Source of the DNA: Rhizobium sullae
Lineage (GTDB): Bacteria; Pseudomonadota; Alphaproteobacteria; Rhizobiales; Rhizobiaceae
Length of the DNA: 64,000 bases
NCBI RefSeq assembly: GCF_900169785.1
Contig: NZ_FWER01000009.1
Coordinates: 62,001-126,000, forward strand
Direction of reading: 5' to 3'
Each line of letters opens with the position of its first letter. The first letter of the stretch is position 1. Shown here one piece after another: positions 18,339 to 27,448 of this stretch. The position numbers were made by a program, and so were the translations under genes. The notes under the pieces are model-generated. The model saw nothing but the letters and a program-made list of their open reading frames with translations. It was not told the origin of the DNA and did no database searches.

Positions 18339-18592
18339 CTCTACCTGCTAAGCAATCGATCGGCCCTTATCATCCGTCTTTAGCATCCCGCTGCCGACCG
18401 GCCAAGCCTCGCGTTAAAGATGAAAGGTACAAAAGCTTTCGTTCGCCTTGAGCACGCTCTGCCGGACCGGGCGCTGCCAACCGGGAGTGGAGGGCGAAGG
18501 ACTGGCAAGACAAAGAGACCGCGGCTATGAAAGCTCTTGCATCAATAGCATGCCTCTGCTCGACTAGCAGCGGCGTAATGAGGAGGGACATG

Positions 18593-19351
18593 ATGACGAC
18601 GCCTGACTTTACGGGGAAAGTCGCGCTCGTAACCGGCGGAGGCTCCGGTATAGGTGCAGCCATTTGCCGGCAGCTCGCTGACGAAGGAGCGGAGGTTATT
18701 GTTGCCGATCTCGATGCTGACGCCGCACGCGACCTTGCCGCGGAGATCTGTTCGCAAGGTGGTCGGGCGCGGGACTTTGCGGTCGATGTCACGGACGCCG
18801 GGGCTGTGGAAAAGCTGATCGGCTACGCTGTCGAGACATGCGGCGGCCTGCATCTGGCGGTTAACAACGCGGGCGTAGACGGGCCGAGGAAGGCGACGGC
18901 AGACTACCCGCTCGACAACTGGCACAAGCTGATGGACGTCAACCTGAACGGCGTTTTCTACTGCATGAAGTATGAGATTGCCTCCATGCTGCAACGCGGC
19001 GGAGGGGCCATCGTCAACATGTCTTCAGCCCTCGGTTCCGTTGGATTGCCATTTACGGCAGCCTATACGGCCGCCAAGCACGGAGTTGTCGGCCTGACCA
19101 AGGTCGCCGCAATCGAATATGCAAGACTGGGCATCCGCATCAATGCCGTCGGCCCCGGCTGGATCGAAACACCACTTCTGACCGAGCATCTGGCGATAGC
19201 GGGAAGCCGGCGTATGGAAGCGCTTCAGCCGATGGGCAGGCGCGGCCGGCCAGAGGAAGTCGCAGCGCTCGTTTGCTTCCTCCTGTCTGAGAAGGCAAGC
19301 TTCATCACCGGAAGCTACCATCTCGTGGACGGGGCTTACACCGCCCATTAG
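18593..19351 (+). CDS. SDR family dehydrogenase, probably sugar-acid pathway
   Basis: A 252-residue classical SDR: TGGGSGIGAAI for NAD(P), NNAGVDGP, the catalytic Ser in MSSALGS and Tyr/Lys in YTAAKHGVVGLTK. The start at 18593 (MTTPDFTGKVALVTGG) is chosen because AGGAGGG lies 5 bases upstream; the in-frame ATG at 18590 is too close to it. It converges with the GntR/FCD regulator. Homologous SDRs oxidise 2-keto-3-deoxy-sugar acids in L-fucose-type pathways, which fits the AKR and FucU genes downstream; that role is inferred. Confidence 0.85.
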   Translation: MTTPDFTGKVALVTGGGSGIGAAICRQLADEGAEVIVADLDADAARDLAAEICSQGGRARDFAVDVTDAGAVEKLIGYAVETCGGLHLAVNNAGVDGPRKATADYPLDNWHKLMDVNLNGVFYCMKYEIASMLQRGGGAIVNMSSALGSVGLPFTAAYTAAKHGVVGLTKVAAIEYARLGIRINAVGPGWIETPLLTEHLAIAGSRRMEALQPMGRRGRPEEVAALVCFLLSEKASFITGSYHLVDGAYTAH

Positions 19352-19372
19352 CTGCGTCTGTGAGCCGGTTGC

Positions 19373-20278
19373 CTAACTTGCCGCCACTTCGGCAAGATTC
19401 TGCGGCAGCGACTGAAGGAGGGTCTGGCGTGCAGAACGCAGATGCAGGCGGCAAGAAAAGTCGATTGCCGCCTGATCGCGCGATTCCAGCGCCGCGATAT
19501 AATCGAGATGCTCGTGGATGGCACGTTCGTTGCGCTGGCGGGCAAACGCCTTGTTCCACTGGTAGTGATAGTGGAAGATGATCGCGATCGCATCGTAGAA
19601 GTCCGCGATGAAACGGTTCTTCGCGGCGGCATGGATCAAGAGATGGAAGCGCTCGTCAAGGGCTGAGAATTCCTTGAAGCGCGCAGAAAAATCGTTGAGC
19701 ATCGCATGATGCTCGGCCTTGATATCGGCCAGCGCCGTCCAGGCTTCGCTTTCGATAGGCAGTCTACCAAACTCGGCGGCCGAATGCAGCTCGAACATTT
19801 CGCGGACATCCGCGAGTTCCAGTGCGAATTCGCGAGTGAAGCCCTTGAGGATCCAGTGGCTGTTGGGGCGCTTTTCAATAAGGCCGAAGCGCGAGAAACG
19901 GATAAGGAATTCGCGGACGCTGGTCGTGCCGGTGCCGATCTCTCGGGCCAGTTCCAGCTCGTTGATCTGCATGCCGGGCGCGGCATCATCCGACAGAATG
20001 CGCTGCATGAAGCTGCGCTCGATGATGTCGTGCAGCGAATCCGTCTCCTCGGAGGGAAAGAGATCTTTCTCGGTCGGAACACGCAGAACGATTTTCTGGC
20101 GCTTGTTCCACTGGATGATGCCTTCGTCGTTCAGGCGGGCCAAAATGGCCCGGGCCGTGCTGCGGCTGATACCGAGCTGCGCAGCGATTTCGGGTTCGGA
20201 CGGCAAGGCTGCATCCTGGCGCAGAGCAGCGGCGTACCTGTTGTAAGCTTCCTTGAAGACCGTATTCTGTCTTGCCAT
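19373..20278 (-). CDS. GntR-family regulator with FCD domain
   Basis: A 301-residue transcription factor. The N-terminal winged helix (about 15-75) reads SEPEIAAQLGISRSTARAILARLNDEG. A second region, ELARE..GTGTTSVREFLIRFSRFGLIEKR, looks like another GntR winged helix, so the protein may carry two. The C-terminal helical FCD domain contains the metal ligands as DVREMFE, DERFHLLIHAAAKN and HLDYIAALESRD. The start at 20278 (MARQNTVFKEAYN) is chosen because the longer frame runs into the neighbouring dehydratase gene. It probably represses the sugar genes through the TTTTTTATC/GATAAAAAA element. Confidence 0.88.
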   Translation of the reverse strand: MARQNTVFKEAYNRYAAALRQDAALPSEPEIAAQLGISRSTARAILARLNDEGIIQWNKRQKIVLRVPTEKDLFPSEETDSLHDIIERSFMQRILSDDAAPGMQINELELAREIGTGTTSVREFLIRFSRFGLIEKRPNSHWILKGFTREFALELADVREMFELHSAAEFGRLPIESEAWTALADIKAEHHAMLNDFSARFKEFSALDERFHLLIHAAAKNRFIADFYDAIAIIFHYHYQWNKAFARQRNERAIHEHLDYIAALESRDQAAIDFSCRLHLRSARQTLLQSLPQNLAEVAAS

Positions 20279-20417
20279 GCCACCCCGCTCTTTCCCTGCA
20301 TGACCTTTCGAACTTTGCAAAACCGCAAAGCCTGAGGCGCCAGGAACCAATCGACTGCGGCCTTTTCCGGCCGCCTGCGGCTGTTTGCCTCCCTTGCCGA
20401 CAGGAGTAATATTGCCG

Positions 20418-20449
20418 TTGACTTGAAAATGTTTATTGTAGATAAAAAA
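20418..20449 (+). promoter_or_regulatory. Promoter and operator half-site before the dehydratase gene
   Basis: A -35 TTGACT (20418-20423), a 17-base spacer and a -10 GATAAA (20441-20446) form a good sigma70 promoter. The segment 20432-20449 ends in GATAAAAAA, identical to the right arm of the perfect palindrome at 23641-23658. The -10 lies inside this likely repressor site. Confidence 0.6.
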
Positions 20450-20504
20450 CAAAATCAACGCGTTTTTCGCCGATGCAGCGGGCGCTTCCTCAGGGAGAAG
20501 ACAA

Positions 20505-22007
20505 TTGGACAAAATGCCTTGGCTCATCCTGTCTGCCGGAGACAACGTCGCCGTCGCAACGGCCGCGATCGAAGCCGGCGCAACCATTGCAGGTATCCTG
20601 ACCCGGCAGAAAATCGAGCCCGGCCACAAGGTTGCGATTGCCGACATCCCGCTCGGCACAGCGGTGGTAAAATATGGCCAGGCGATCGGCCGCACCACGG
20701 CCGACGTGAAGGCCGGCGACCATATCCACAGCCATAACCTGCATTTCGAGAACGACCGTCTGGCGGCAACGGCAAATTCCGCGCCGGAAGCGGCGACGGC
20801 GGAAGACCGTGCGCGAACCTTCATGGGCTACCGCCGTGCCGACGGCCGCGCCGCGACCCGCAACTATATCGGCATTATCGCCAGCGTGAACTGTTCCACC
20901 ACCGTCTGCCGCGCGATCGCAGACGAGGCCAATCGCACCATCCTGCCGTATTACGAGGGCATCGACGGCTTCGTGCCGATTGTGCATGACCAGGGCTGCG
21001 GCATGAGCTCCACAGGCGACGGAATGTCGGTCCTGCACCGCACGCTTGCGGGCTACACGCGCCATGTCAATTTCGGCGGCGTGCTGATGATCGGTCTCGG
21101 CTGCGAGGTGAACCAGTTGACGCTCTATGGCCAGAGCGGCGCGGGCAATTCCAAGCGGCATTTCAACATTCAGGATGCCGGTGGCTCGCGGCGCGCCGTC
21201 GAACGCGCCATGGGCATGCTCCGGGAGATCGCCGCCGATGTCGGCAAAGAGCGGCGCACACCGATTCCCATCAACGAGATCATCATCGGCCTTCAATGCG
21301 GCGGGTCGGATGGTTTTTCGGGTATTACGGCCAATCCGGCGCTCGGCGTCGCGGCCGATCTTCTGGCCGCTGCGGGTGGTACCGCGATCCTGTCTGAAAC
21401 CTCTGAAATCTACGGCGCTGAGCATCTGCTGCGCAGCCGCGCGATCAATGAGGATGTGGCAAGGAAGCTCGATGACAAGATCGCCTGGTGGGAGAAGTAT
21501 GTCGCGCTGCATGGCGCATCTCTCGACAACAACCCCTCGCCCGGCAACAAGCGTGGCGGATTGACGACCATTCTCGAAAAGTCTCTCGGCGCAGTCGCCA
21601 AGGGTGGACGATCGCCGCTGACGGCCGTCTACGGCTATGCCGAGCGTGTTACGGCACCGGGCCTCGTTTTCATGGATACCCCCGGATACGATCCGGTTTC
21701 CGCGACGGGGCAGGTCGCAGGTGGTGCAAACTTGATCGCCTTCACGACCGGCCGGGGCAGCTGCTTCGGCTGTCGTCCGGCGCCTTCGATCAAGCTCTCC
21801 AGCAATTCGGCGCTCTATTTGTCGATGGAAGAGGACATGGATATCGATTGCGGCACGATCGCCACTGGCGATGCGACGATCAGCGGCAAGGGGCGCGAAA
21901 TTTTCGACCTCATCATCGATACGGCTTCCGGCAAGAAGACGAAGAGCGAGGAGTTCGGCTACGGCGACAACGAATTCGTGCCGTGGCATTTGGGAGCAAC
22001 GCTCTAA
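20505..22007 (+). CDS. UxaA-family altronate-type dehydratase (SAF plus UxaA domains)
   Basis: A 500-residue dehydratase of the altronate/galactarate family, which removes water from aldonic acids to give 2-keto-3-deoxy acids. The N-terminal SAF domain spans about 12-90 (AGDNVAVATAAIEAG to HIHSHNL). The large domain has the conserved cysteines in DQGCGMSS, IGLGCEVNQ, GLQCGGSDGFSGITANPALG and GRGSCFGCRPAPSIK. The start is TTG at 20505, 8 bases after GGAG; the ATG at 20514 is too far from it. It heads the operon with the AKR and FucU genes. The substrate is a sugar acid, not settled by sequence. Confidence 0.88.
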   Translation: MDKMPWLILSAGDNVAVATAAIEAGATIAGILTRQKIEPGHKVAIADIPLGTAVVKYGQAIGRTTADVKAGDHIHSHNLHFENDRLAATANSAPEAATAEDRARTFMGYRRADGRAATRNYIGIIASVNCSTTVCRAIADEANRTILPYYEGIDGFVPIVHDQGCGMSSTGDGMSVLHRTLAGYTRHVNFGGVLMIGLGCEVNQLTLYGQSGAGNSKRHFNIQDAGGSRRAVERAMGMLREIAADVGKERRTPIPINEIIIGLQCGGSDGFSGITANPALGVAADLLAAAGGTAILSETSEIYGAEHLLRSRAINEDVARKLDDKIAWWEKYVALHGASLDNNPSPGNKRGGLTTILEKSLGAVAKGGRSPLTAVYGYAERVTAPGLVFMDTPGYDPVSATGQVAGGANLIAFTTGRGSCFGCRPAPSIKLSSNSALYLSMEEDMDIDCGTIATGDATISGKGREIFDLIIDTASGKKTKSEEFGYGDNEFVPWHLGATL

Positions 22008-22036
22008 GATAGAGTTCGGCTCTTCACGGAGGGAAG

Positions 22037-23056
22037 ATGAAGACGAGGAAGATCGGCAAGACGGAACTCAATGTCACCGAAATCAGTTTTGGTGCGGCGG
22101 CTCTTGGCGGCCTGTACCGCGCCTGCCCGCGCGAACAGGCTATGGAGACGTTGGAGGCTGCCTGGGCGAGCAACATCCGCTATTTCGACGTGGCGCCCTG
22201 GTATGGGCTTGGCCTCGCCGAACGCCACGTCGGCGATTTCCTGAGGGCGAAGCCCGAGAACGAATACGTGCTCTCCACCAAAGTCGGCCGGCTTTTGCGG
22301 CCCGTGCCAACGGGCACCGTGCCGGATTACGGCTATGTCGACCCGCTCTCCTTTGATGCCGATTACGACTATTCTTATGACGGCATCATGCGATCCGTCG
22401 ACTTCAGCTATGCACGCCTCGGTCTCAACCGGATCGATATCCTCTATGTGCACGACATCGGCGTTTACACGCACGGTGCTGCGAGGAATGCCATCCACCT
22501 GAAAAATTTTCTCGAGTCCGGCATCAGGGCGCTTGAGCAGCTGAAGTCGTCGGGCGCGATCAAGGCCTTCGGCCTAGGCGTCAATGAGGTCCCTGTCTGC
22601 CTCGACGTCATGCGCAACGCCGACATCGACGTGATCCTGATGGCCGGGCGCTACACGCTGCTCGATCGCTCCGCTGTGGCCGACCTCCTGCCGCTGTGCC
22701 GTCAGAAAGGCACGTCTCTGGTCGTTGGCGGTGTTTTCAACTCCGGCATCCTTGCAACCGGTCCGGTGCCGGGCTCGCATTTTGATTATATGCCCGCCAC
22801 ACCGGACGTGCTTGCCAAGGTGGGTGCGATGGAAGACATCGCCAAACGCCACGGCGTTCCGCTTGCGGCCCCTGCGCTGCAATTCCCGCTCCGCGATGCA
22901 GCCGTTTCTTCCGTGCTGATCGGCACGGCGAAAGCGTCCAGCCTCGAACGCAACATGGAACTCTTCGAGCCCGCACTACCCGATACAATCTTCCCTGAAT
23001 TCGACCCCCTGACACTCGTCGCGCCGCCGCTCGGCGAAGACGCCGTGCGCGTTTAA
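22037..23056 (+). CDS. Aldo/keto reductase, L-fucose (aldose) 1-dehydrogenase-like
   Basis: A 339-residue AKR barrel. FDVAPWYGLGLAERHVGDFL holds the catalytic Asp and Tyr, STKVGRLLRPV the Lys, and ILYVHDIG the His. The shape of the N-terminus and active site resembles D-threo-aldose/L-fucose dehydrogenases, which oxidise the sugar at C1 to a lactone. A GGAGGG ribosome site precedes the ATG, 29 bases after the dehydratase. The downstream FucU mutarotase supports an aldose substrate such as L-fucose or L-galactose. Confidence 0.87.
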   Translation: MKTRKIGKTELNVTEISFGAAALGGLYRACPREQAMETLEAAWASNIRYFDVAPWYGLGLAERHVGDFLRAKPENEYVLSTKVGRLLRPVPTGTVPDYGYVDPLSFDADYDYSYDGIMRSVDFSYARLGLNRIDILYVHDIGVYTHGAARNAIHLKNFLESGIRALEQLKSSGAIKAFGLGVNEVPVCLDVMRNADIDVILMAGRYTLLDRSAVADLLPLCRQKGTSLVVGGVFNSGILATGPVPGSHFDYMPATPDVLAKVGAMEDIAKRHGVPLAAPALQFPLRDAAVSSVLIGTAKASSLERNMELFEPALPDTIFPEFDPLTLVAPPLGEDAVRV

Positions 23057-23066
23057 GGACCAGACG

Positions 23067-23513
23067 ATGCTCAAAGGAATTCACCCTGTTCTCAGCCCGG
23101 ATCTTCTGCGCGCCATAGCGCGTATGGGGCATGGCGACGACATTGTCATTGCGGACGCCAACTTTCCCTCCAGCACTATGGGCCCGGATGTGATTCGTGC
23201 CGACGGCGTAACGGCGACGGAAATGGCCGAAGCCATCTTGACGCATATGCCGCTGGACACGTTCGTTCCGGAAACGGCGTGGCGCATGGAGGTCGTCGGC
23301 GATCCCGGGGCCATGCCGGAGGTTTGCATCGAGTTCCAGGAGATCGTGAACAAGCGGGCTGGCGATTTCAGGATCGCATCGCTTGAACGCTTCGCATTCT
23401 ACGAACGAGCCAGGAAGGCCGCGTATATCGTCGCGACAACCGAATTCCGGCTGTATGGAAATCTTATTCTGAAGAAAGGCGTCGTGCATCCGCATGAAGT
23501 CTATCGCGGCTGA
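23067..23513 (+). CDS. RbsD/FucU family sugar mutarotase
   Basis: A 148-residue cytoplasmic mutarotase that interconverts alpha and beta anomers of a sugar. The N-terminus MLKGIHPVLSPDLLRAIARMGHGDDIVIADANFP has the catalytic histidine and the GHGD and DANFP motifs of FucU. The C-terminus TTEFRLYGNLILKKGVV supplies the conserved Tyr and Asn. It lies 10 bases after the AKR gene. It would supply the anomer that the dehydrogenase uses. The FucU-like sequence favours L-fucose over ribose. Confidence 0.9.
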   Translation: MLKGIHPVLSPDLLRAIARMGHGDDIVIADANFPSSTMGPDVIRADGVTATEMAEAILTHMPLDTFVPETAWRMEVVGDPGAMPEVCIEFQEIVNKRAGDFRIASLERFAFYERARKAAYIVATTEFRLYGNLILKKGVVHPHEVYRG

Positions 23514-23640
23514 GCTTTATTTTAGAATGCAGTTTAATTTATTTAAAAACAGGAGCTTGAGAGTATAGTCGAAACACTCGCAGCCGGCCTCCAGCCACTT
23601 GCAATTTGAAAGGGTCTCGGCTAGCTTCCTTCGGTAACTG

Positions 23641-23658
23641 TTTTTTATCGATAAAAAA
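23641..23658. promoter_or_regulatory. Perfect 18-base palindrome before the ABC transporter genes
   Basis: TTTTTTATCGATAAAAAA is perfectly self-complementary and lies 65 bases before the binding-protein gene. Its right arm matches 9 of 9 bases of the element at 20441-20449, so the same regulator, probably the GntR/FCD protein, could control both units. Confidence 0.6.
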
Positions 23659-23722
23659 TCGTCCGCCTGCGTTCAGCGGTCTGGTTTCTTGGAGGAGAAC
23701 GCACCTTGAGAGGAGAACCCAC

Positions 23723-24709
23723 ATGCGCATGAAATCCATTCTGTCCCGTCGAGCCTTTACGGCTCTCGCGGGCGCCGCCGCCATCGCAACTGCAATGCCG
23801 TTGCCGTCCGTCGCAGCCGACGTGACGATCCCGATCATCGTCAAGGATACGACGTCCTTCTACTGGCAGATCGTGCTCGCCGGCGCCCGCAAGGCCGGCA
23901 AGGACCTCGGCGTCAACGTGCCGGAACTGGGCGCGCAGGCCGAATCCGACATCAACGGGCAGATCAGCATTCTTGAAAACGCCGTCGCCGGCAAACCAGC
24001 CGCCGTCGTCATTTCGCCGACCGAATTCAAGGCACTCGGCAAGCCGATTGACGAAGCCGCCAAATCGGTTCCGATCATCGGCATCGACTCTGCCGCCGAT
24101 TCCAAGGCATTCAAGTCGTTCCTGACGACGGACAACGTTCAGGGCGGTCGTATCGCAGCTGACGGTCTGGCTGCTGCCATCAAAGAAATGACGGGCAAGG
24201 AAGAGGGCGAAGTGGTGATCCTCACCAATCTTCCGGGCGTCGGCTCGCTCGAGCAGCGCCGCGAAGGCTTCCTGGATCAGGTGAAGACCAAGTATCCCGG
24301 CCTGAAAGTCATTGTCGACAAATACGGTGACGGCCAGGCAACGACCGGCCTGAACATGATGACCGACCTGATCACGGCCAACCCGAACCTCGTGGGCGTC
24401 TTTGCCTCCAACCTGATCATGGCGCAGGGCGTTGGCCAGGCGATCGCTGAAAACAAGCTCGGCGACAAGATCAAGGTCGTCGGCTTCGACAGCGACGACA
24501 AGACGGTCGGCTTCCTCAAGGAAGGTTCGCTTGCCGCCCTCGTCGTTCAGGACCCGTATCGCATGGGCTATGACGGCGTGAAGACGGCGCTTGCCGTGTC
24601 CAAGGGCGAGAAGGTCGAAGAAAACGTCGACACCGGCGCTAACCTCGTCACGAAGGCAAACATGAGCGACCCGAAGATCGACGCTCTGCTCAACCCGAAG
24701 GTCAAGTAA
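23723..24709 (+). CDS. Sugar ABC transporter substrate-binding protein (RbsB-like)
   Basis: A 328-residue periplasmic binding protein of the ribose/galactose type. The signal peptide covers about 32 residues (SRRAFTALAGAAAIATAMPLPSVAA). The mature protein begins DVTIPIIVKDTTSFYWQIVL and contains VGVFASNLIMAQGVGQAI and GFDSDDKTVGFLKEG, the hinge and sugar contacts of the family. I use the ATG at 23723 because AGGAGA lies close upstream; the open frame extends earlier without a ribosome site. It is first in a binding protein-ATPase-permease operon with a hairpin behind it. Confidence 0.92.
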   Translation: MRMKSILSRRAFTALAGAAAIATAMPLPSVAADVTIPIIVKDTTSFYWQIVLAGARKAGKDLGVNVPELGAQAESDINGQISILENAVAGKPAAVVISPTEFKALGKPIDEAAKSVPIIGIDSAADSKAFKSFLTTDNVQGGRIAADGLAAAIKEMTGKEEGEVVILTNLPGVGSLEQRREGFLDQVKTKYPGLKVIVDKYGDGQATTGLNMMTDLITANPNLVGVFASNLIMAQGVGQAIAENKLGDKIKVVGFDSDDKTVGFLKEGSLAALVVQDPYRMGYDGVKTALAVSKGEKVEENVDTGANLVTKANMSDPKIDALLNPKVK

Positions 24710-24720
24710 GTACGAGCCGA

Positions 24721-24754
24721 GGCTGCGCGCGAGAAATCCCGCGCAGCCTTTTCT
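24721..24754 (+). terminator. Attenuating hairpin after the binding-protein gene
   Basis: The stem GGCTGCGCG/CGCGCAGCC, 10-base loop, is followed by TTTTCTT. It lies inside the operon between the binding-protein and ATPase genes, so it probably acts as a partial terminator that favours the first gene. Confidence 0.75.
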
Positions 24755-24830
24755 TCACCTGTGTTATCGTTTTGCCTGAGGGGCGCGGATTGCAGGTGAA
24801 GAGACAGCAAATCGTGAGGAGGAGACGTCC

Positions 24831-26381
24831 ATGAGCCTGGAAGAGGTCAGTCATCGCCACGACGACAGCGCGACGCTCAAAGAAGCAGACCGCATTCCTG
24901 CGGGCTCACCGATCCTCGAGCTCAGGGCATTGCAGAAGAATTATGGCTACGTCCAGGCGCTAAAGCCCGCGACGATGACGTTTCTGGCCGGCGAAATTCA
25001 CGCGATTGTTGGCGAAAACGGTGCGGGCAAATCAACTCTTATCAAGTTGCTGACCGGTGTGATCAGCCGAACCGCCGGCGAAATTTTCTGGTGCGGACAT
25101 CCGGTTGCACTTGCGACGCCGAACGAGGCGATTGCGCGGGGTATCAACGCCGTCCATCAGGAGGTGGTGCTTTGCCCGCACCTGACGGTCGCGGCCAATC
25201 TCTTTCTCGGCGACGAAGTCAATCAATACGGCCTGATGCGAAAGAAGCACATGGTCAGGATGGCGCAGGCCGTCCTTGACGATCTCGGCTTCGGCCTGCC
25301 GGCAAATGTCCTCCTGAGTTCACTCACCATCGGCCAGCAGCAGCTCGTTGCAACGGCACGCGCAGCCATGCGCGGCACCCAGTTCCTCATCTTCGACGAG
25401 CCGACGGCTTATCTTACCCGACAGGAATCCGCCCAACTCTTCAAGCTCATCCGTCGCCTGCAGGGCGAGGGTGTAACGATCGTCTACATCAGCCACCGGA
25501 TGGAGGAAGTCTTCGAGCTTGCCGACCGTGTCTCGGTGCTGCGCGACGGCACCCACGTCGGCACGCGCGCGATCGGCGAGACGAACGATGCGGAGCTGAT
25601 CGCGCTGATGATCAACCGTTCGATCGAGCAGATCTATCACAAGGAAGATATTCCGATCGGCGAAACGATCCTGGATGTGCGCGGGCTTTCGGGACCGGGT
25701 TTCGAGGATGTGTCATTGACCGTGAAGGCCGGCCAGATCGTCGGGCTTTACGGCCTGATCGGAGCAGGACGCAGCGAATTCGCACTCGGCCTCTACGGCC
25801 GCGAAAAGAAGACGGCCGGCGAAATCCGCTGGATGGGTCAGCAGGTCGACATCAAGAACGAACGCACGGCGATGGAGCTCGGGATCGCGCTTGCGCCCGA
25901 AAGCCGCCGCGACCAGGGGCTCTGCCTCAACCTGTCTATCAGTCTCAACATCAACCTGCCGGTCTTCAAGAAGCTGAGCAAAGGCCCCGTCATCAGCCAC
26001 AGCGAGGAAGCGCAGAATGCCGACCGGCAGATCCGCAATCTTTCGATCAAGACCCCGAGCCGCCGCGTGCTCGCGTCCAGCATGTCCGGCGGCAACCAGC
26101 AAAAGGTCGTCATCGGCAAATGGCTCAGCCACGGCGCGCGGCTGTTCATCTTCGACGAACCGACGGTCGGCGTCGACGTCGGCACCAAGGCCGAAATCTA
26201 CCGGTTGTTTGCCAAGCTTCTAAAGGACGGCGCAGGCATCATCTTGATCTCGTCCTACCTGCCGGAAGTCTACGAGCTTGCCGACCGGCTGCATGTATTC
26301 CGCCGCGGCCAGTTGGTCGCAAGCCACGACTACCACGCGGCGACGCATGAAGAAGTGCTCGGCGAAGCGATCGGCGGCTGA
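24831..26381 (+). CDS. Sugar ABC transporter ATPase, duplicated domain (RbsA-like)
   Basis: A 516-residue protein with two fused nucleotide-binding domains, as in RbsA and MglA. The first has Walker A GENGAGKSTLIKLL, signature-like LTIGQQQLVATARAA and Walker B FLIFDEPTAYLT. The second has a degenerate Walker A, GLIGAGRSEFALGLYG, with signature SGGNQQKVVIGKWL and Walker B LFIFDEPTVGVDVG. This asymmetry is normal for the family. It energises sugar import with the binding protein and permease on either side. Confidence 0.94.
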   Translation: MSLEEVSHRHDDSATLKEADRIPAGSPILELRALQKNYGYVQALKPATMTFLAGEIHAIVGENGAGKSTLIKLLTGVISRTAGEIFWCGHPVALATPNEAIARGINAVHQEVVLCPHLTVAANLFLGDEVNQYGLMRKKHMVRMAQAVLDDLGFGLPANVLLSSLTIGQQQLVATARAAMRGTQFLIFDEPTAYLTRQESAQLFKLIRRLQGEGVTIVYISHRMEEVFELADRVSVLRDGTHVGTRAIGETNDAELIALMINRSIEQIYHKEDIPIGETILDVRGLSGPGFEDVSLTVKAGQIVGLYGLIGAGRSEFALGLYGREKKTAGEIRWMGQQVDIKNERTAMELGIALAPESRRDQGLCLNLSISLNINLPVFKKLSKGPVISHSEEAQNADRQIRNLSIKTPSRRVLASSMSGGNQQKVVIGKWLSHGARLFIFDEPTVGVDVGTKAEIYRLFAKLLKDGAGIILISSYLPEVYELADRLHVFRRGQLVASHDYHAATHEEVLGEAIGG

Positions 26382-26409
26382 GTAAAAGAATAAGAGGGAG
26401 AGAGAACCA

Positions 26410-27384
26410 ATGACTGTAACCCCGACGGAAATCGTCGCGCCGCCGCCGCGCCGAAAAGTGAACATCCTGTTTAGCTTGACCCTGATCGGGTTGCTTCTCT
26501 TCCTCTGGATCCTCCTCGGCATCGTCACCGTCAGTTTCTGGACGCCGCTCAATATATCGAACTTGCTACGGCAGGGCGCGATGACGGCAATCCTGGCGCT
26601 AGGCCAGACGTTCGTCATCATCACGGCGGGCATCGACCTCTCTGTCGGCGCCATCGTCGGCTTTGCCGGGGTCATCCTCGCATGGCTTCTGCAGGCGGGG
26701 GTTCCGGTCTGGGCGTCCATCATCATCACGCTGCTGATCGGCGTCGGGATCGGAGCCTTTCACGGCTTCGGCATCGTCAAGATGGGTCTGCCGCCGTTCA
26801 TCATCACCTTGGCGACGCTGACCTCGTTGCGCGGTATCGGGCTGCTCATCACCAACGGATCGACGATCAATATCGTCAACGAGCCTTTCACGAACTTCGC
26901 CCGCGCGAACTTCCTCGGCGTGCCGAGCCTCTTCTGGATGGTCATACTCGTCGCGGTTCCGTCCTTCATCTTCCTGCATCTGAGCCGCTGGGGCCGCTAT
27001 CTCTTCGCGGTCGGCTCCAACCGCGAGGCGGCGCGCCTTTCGGGCGTGCGCGTCGACGGCATGATCTACCTCGCCTATATTCTCTCGGCGACCTTCGCCG
27101 CCTTTGTCGGCGTGCTTCTTGCCTCGCGCATCGCGATCGGCAACGCGACCCAGGCCGATGGCTGGGAACTGCAGGCGATCGCCTCTTCCGTGATCGGCGG
27201 GACAAGTCTCTTCGGTGCGATCGGTTCCGTGCACGGCCCGCTGATCGGCGCCTTCATCCTGGCCACGATCAACAACGGCGCGAACCTCTTGAACGTCAAC
27301 TCGTTCTGGCAGCGCATCATCACCGGCCTGCTGATCATCGTGATCGTCTATTTCGATCAGTTGCGCCGCCGCCGGAGCCAGTGA
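26410..27384 (+). CDS. Sugar ABC transporter permease (RbsC-like)
   Basis: A 324-residue inner-membrane permease with about ten hydrophobic segments. The conserved IITAGIDLSVGAIVGFAGVI and NREAARLSGVRVDGMIYLAYILSA are family hallmarks. It presumably works as a homodimer with the RbsA-like ATPase. It lies 28 bases after the ATPase gene. A short hairpin follows the stop. Confidence 0.94.
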   Translation: MTVTPTEIVAPPPRRKVNILFSLTLIGLLLFLWILLGIVTVSFWTPLNISNLLRQGAMTAILALGQTFVIITAGIDLSVGAIVGFAGVILAWLLQAGVPVWASIIITLLIGVGIGAFHGFGIVKMGLPPFIITLATLTSLRGIGLLITNGSTINIVNEPFTNFARANFLGVPSLFWMVILVAVPSFIFLHLSRWGRYLFAVGSNREAARLSGVRVDGMIYLAYILSATFAAFVGVLLASRIAIGNATQADGWELQAIASSVIGGTSLFGAIGSVHGPLIGAFILATINNGANLLNVNSFWQRIITGLLIIVIVYFDQLRRRRSQ

Positions 27385-27398
27385 AAGCGAAACATCGT

Positions 27399-27425
27399 GA
27401 AGCCGGTCCCGCGACCGGCTTCTTC
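27399..27425 (+). terminator. Hairpin after the permease gene
   Basis: A perfect 10-base stem GAAGCCGGTC/GACCGGCTTC with loop CCGC is followed by TTC only, so the T run is poor. It may slow rather than stop transcription into the dehydrogenase gene at 27449. Confidence 0.5.
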
Positions 27426-27448
27426 ATGTTCTGAATGCGAGATTCCTC

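Noticed and set aside
20279..20824. N-terminal extension of the GntR/FCD regulator
   Set aside because: The extra frame lies across the promoter region and the dehydratase gene on the other strand, and the regulator sequence starts naturally at 20278.
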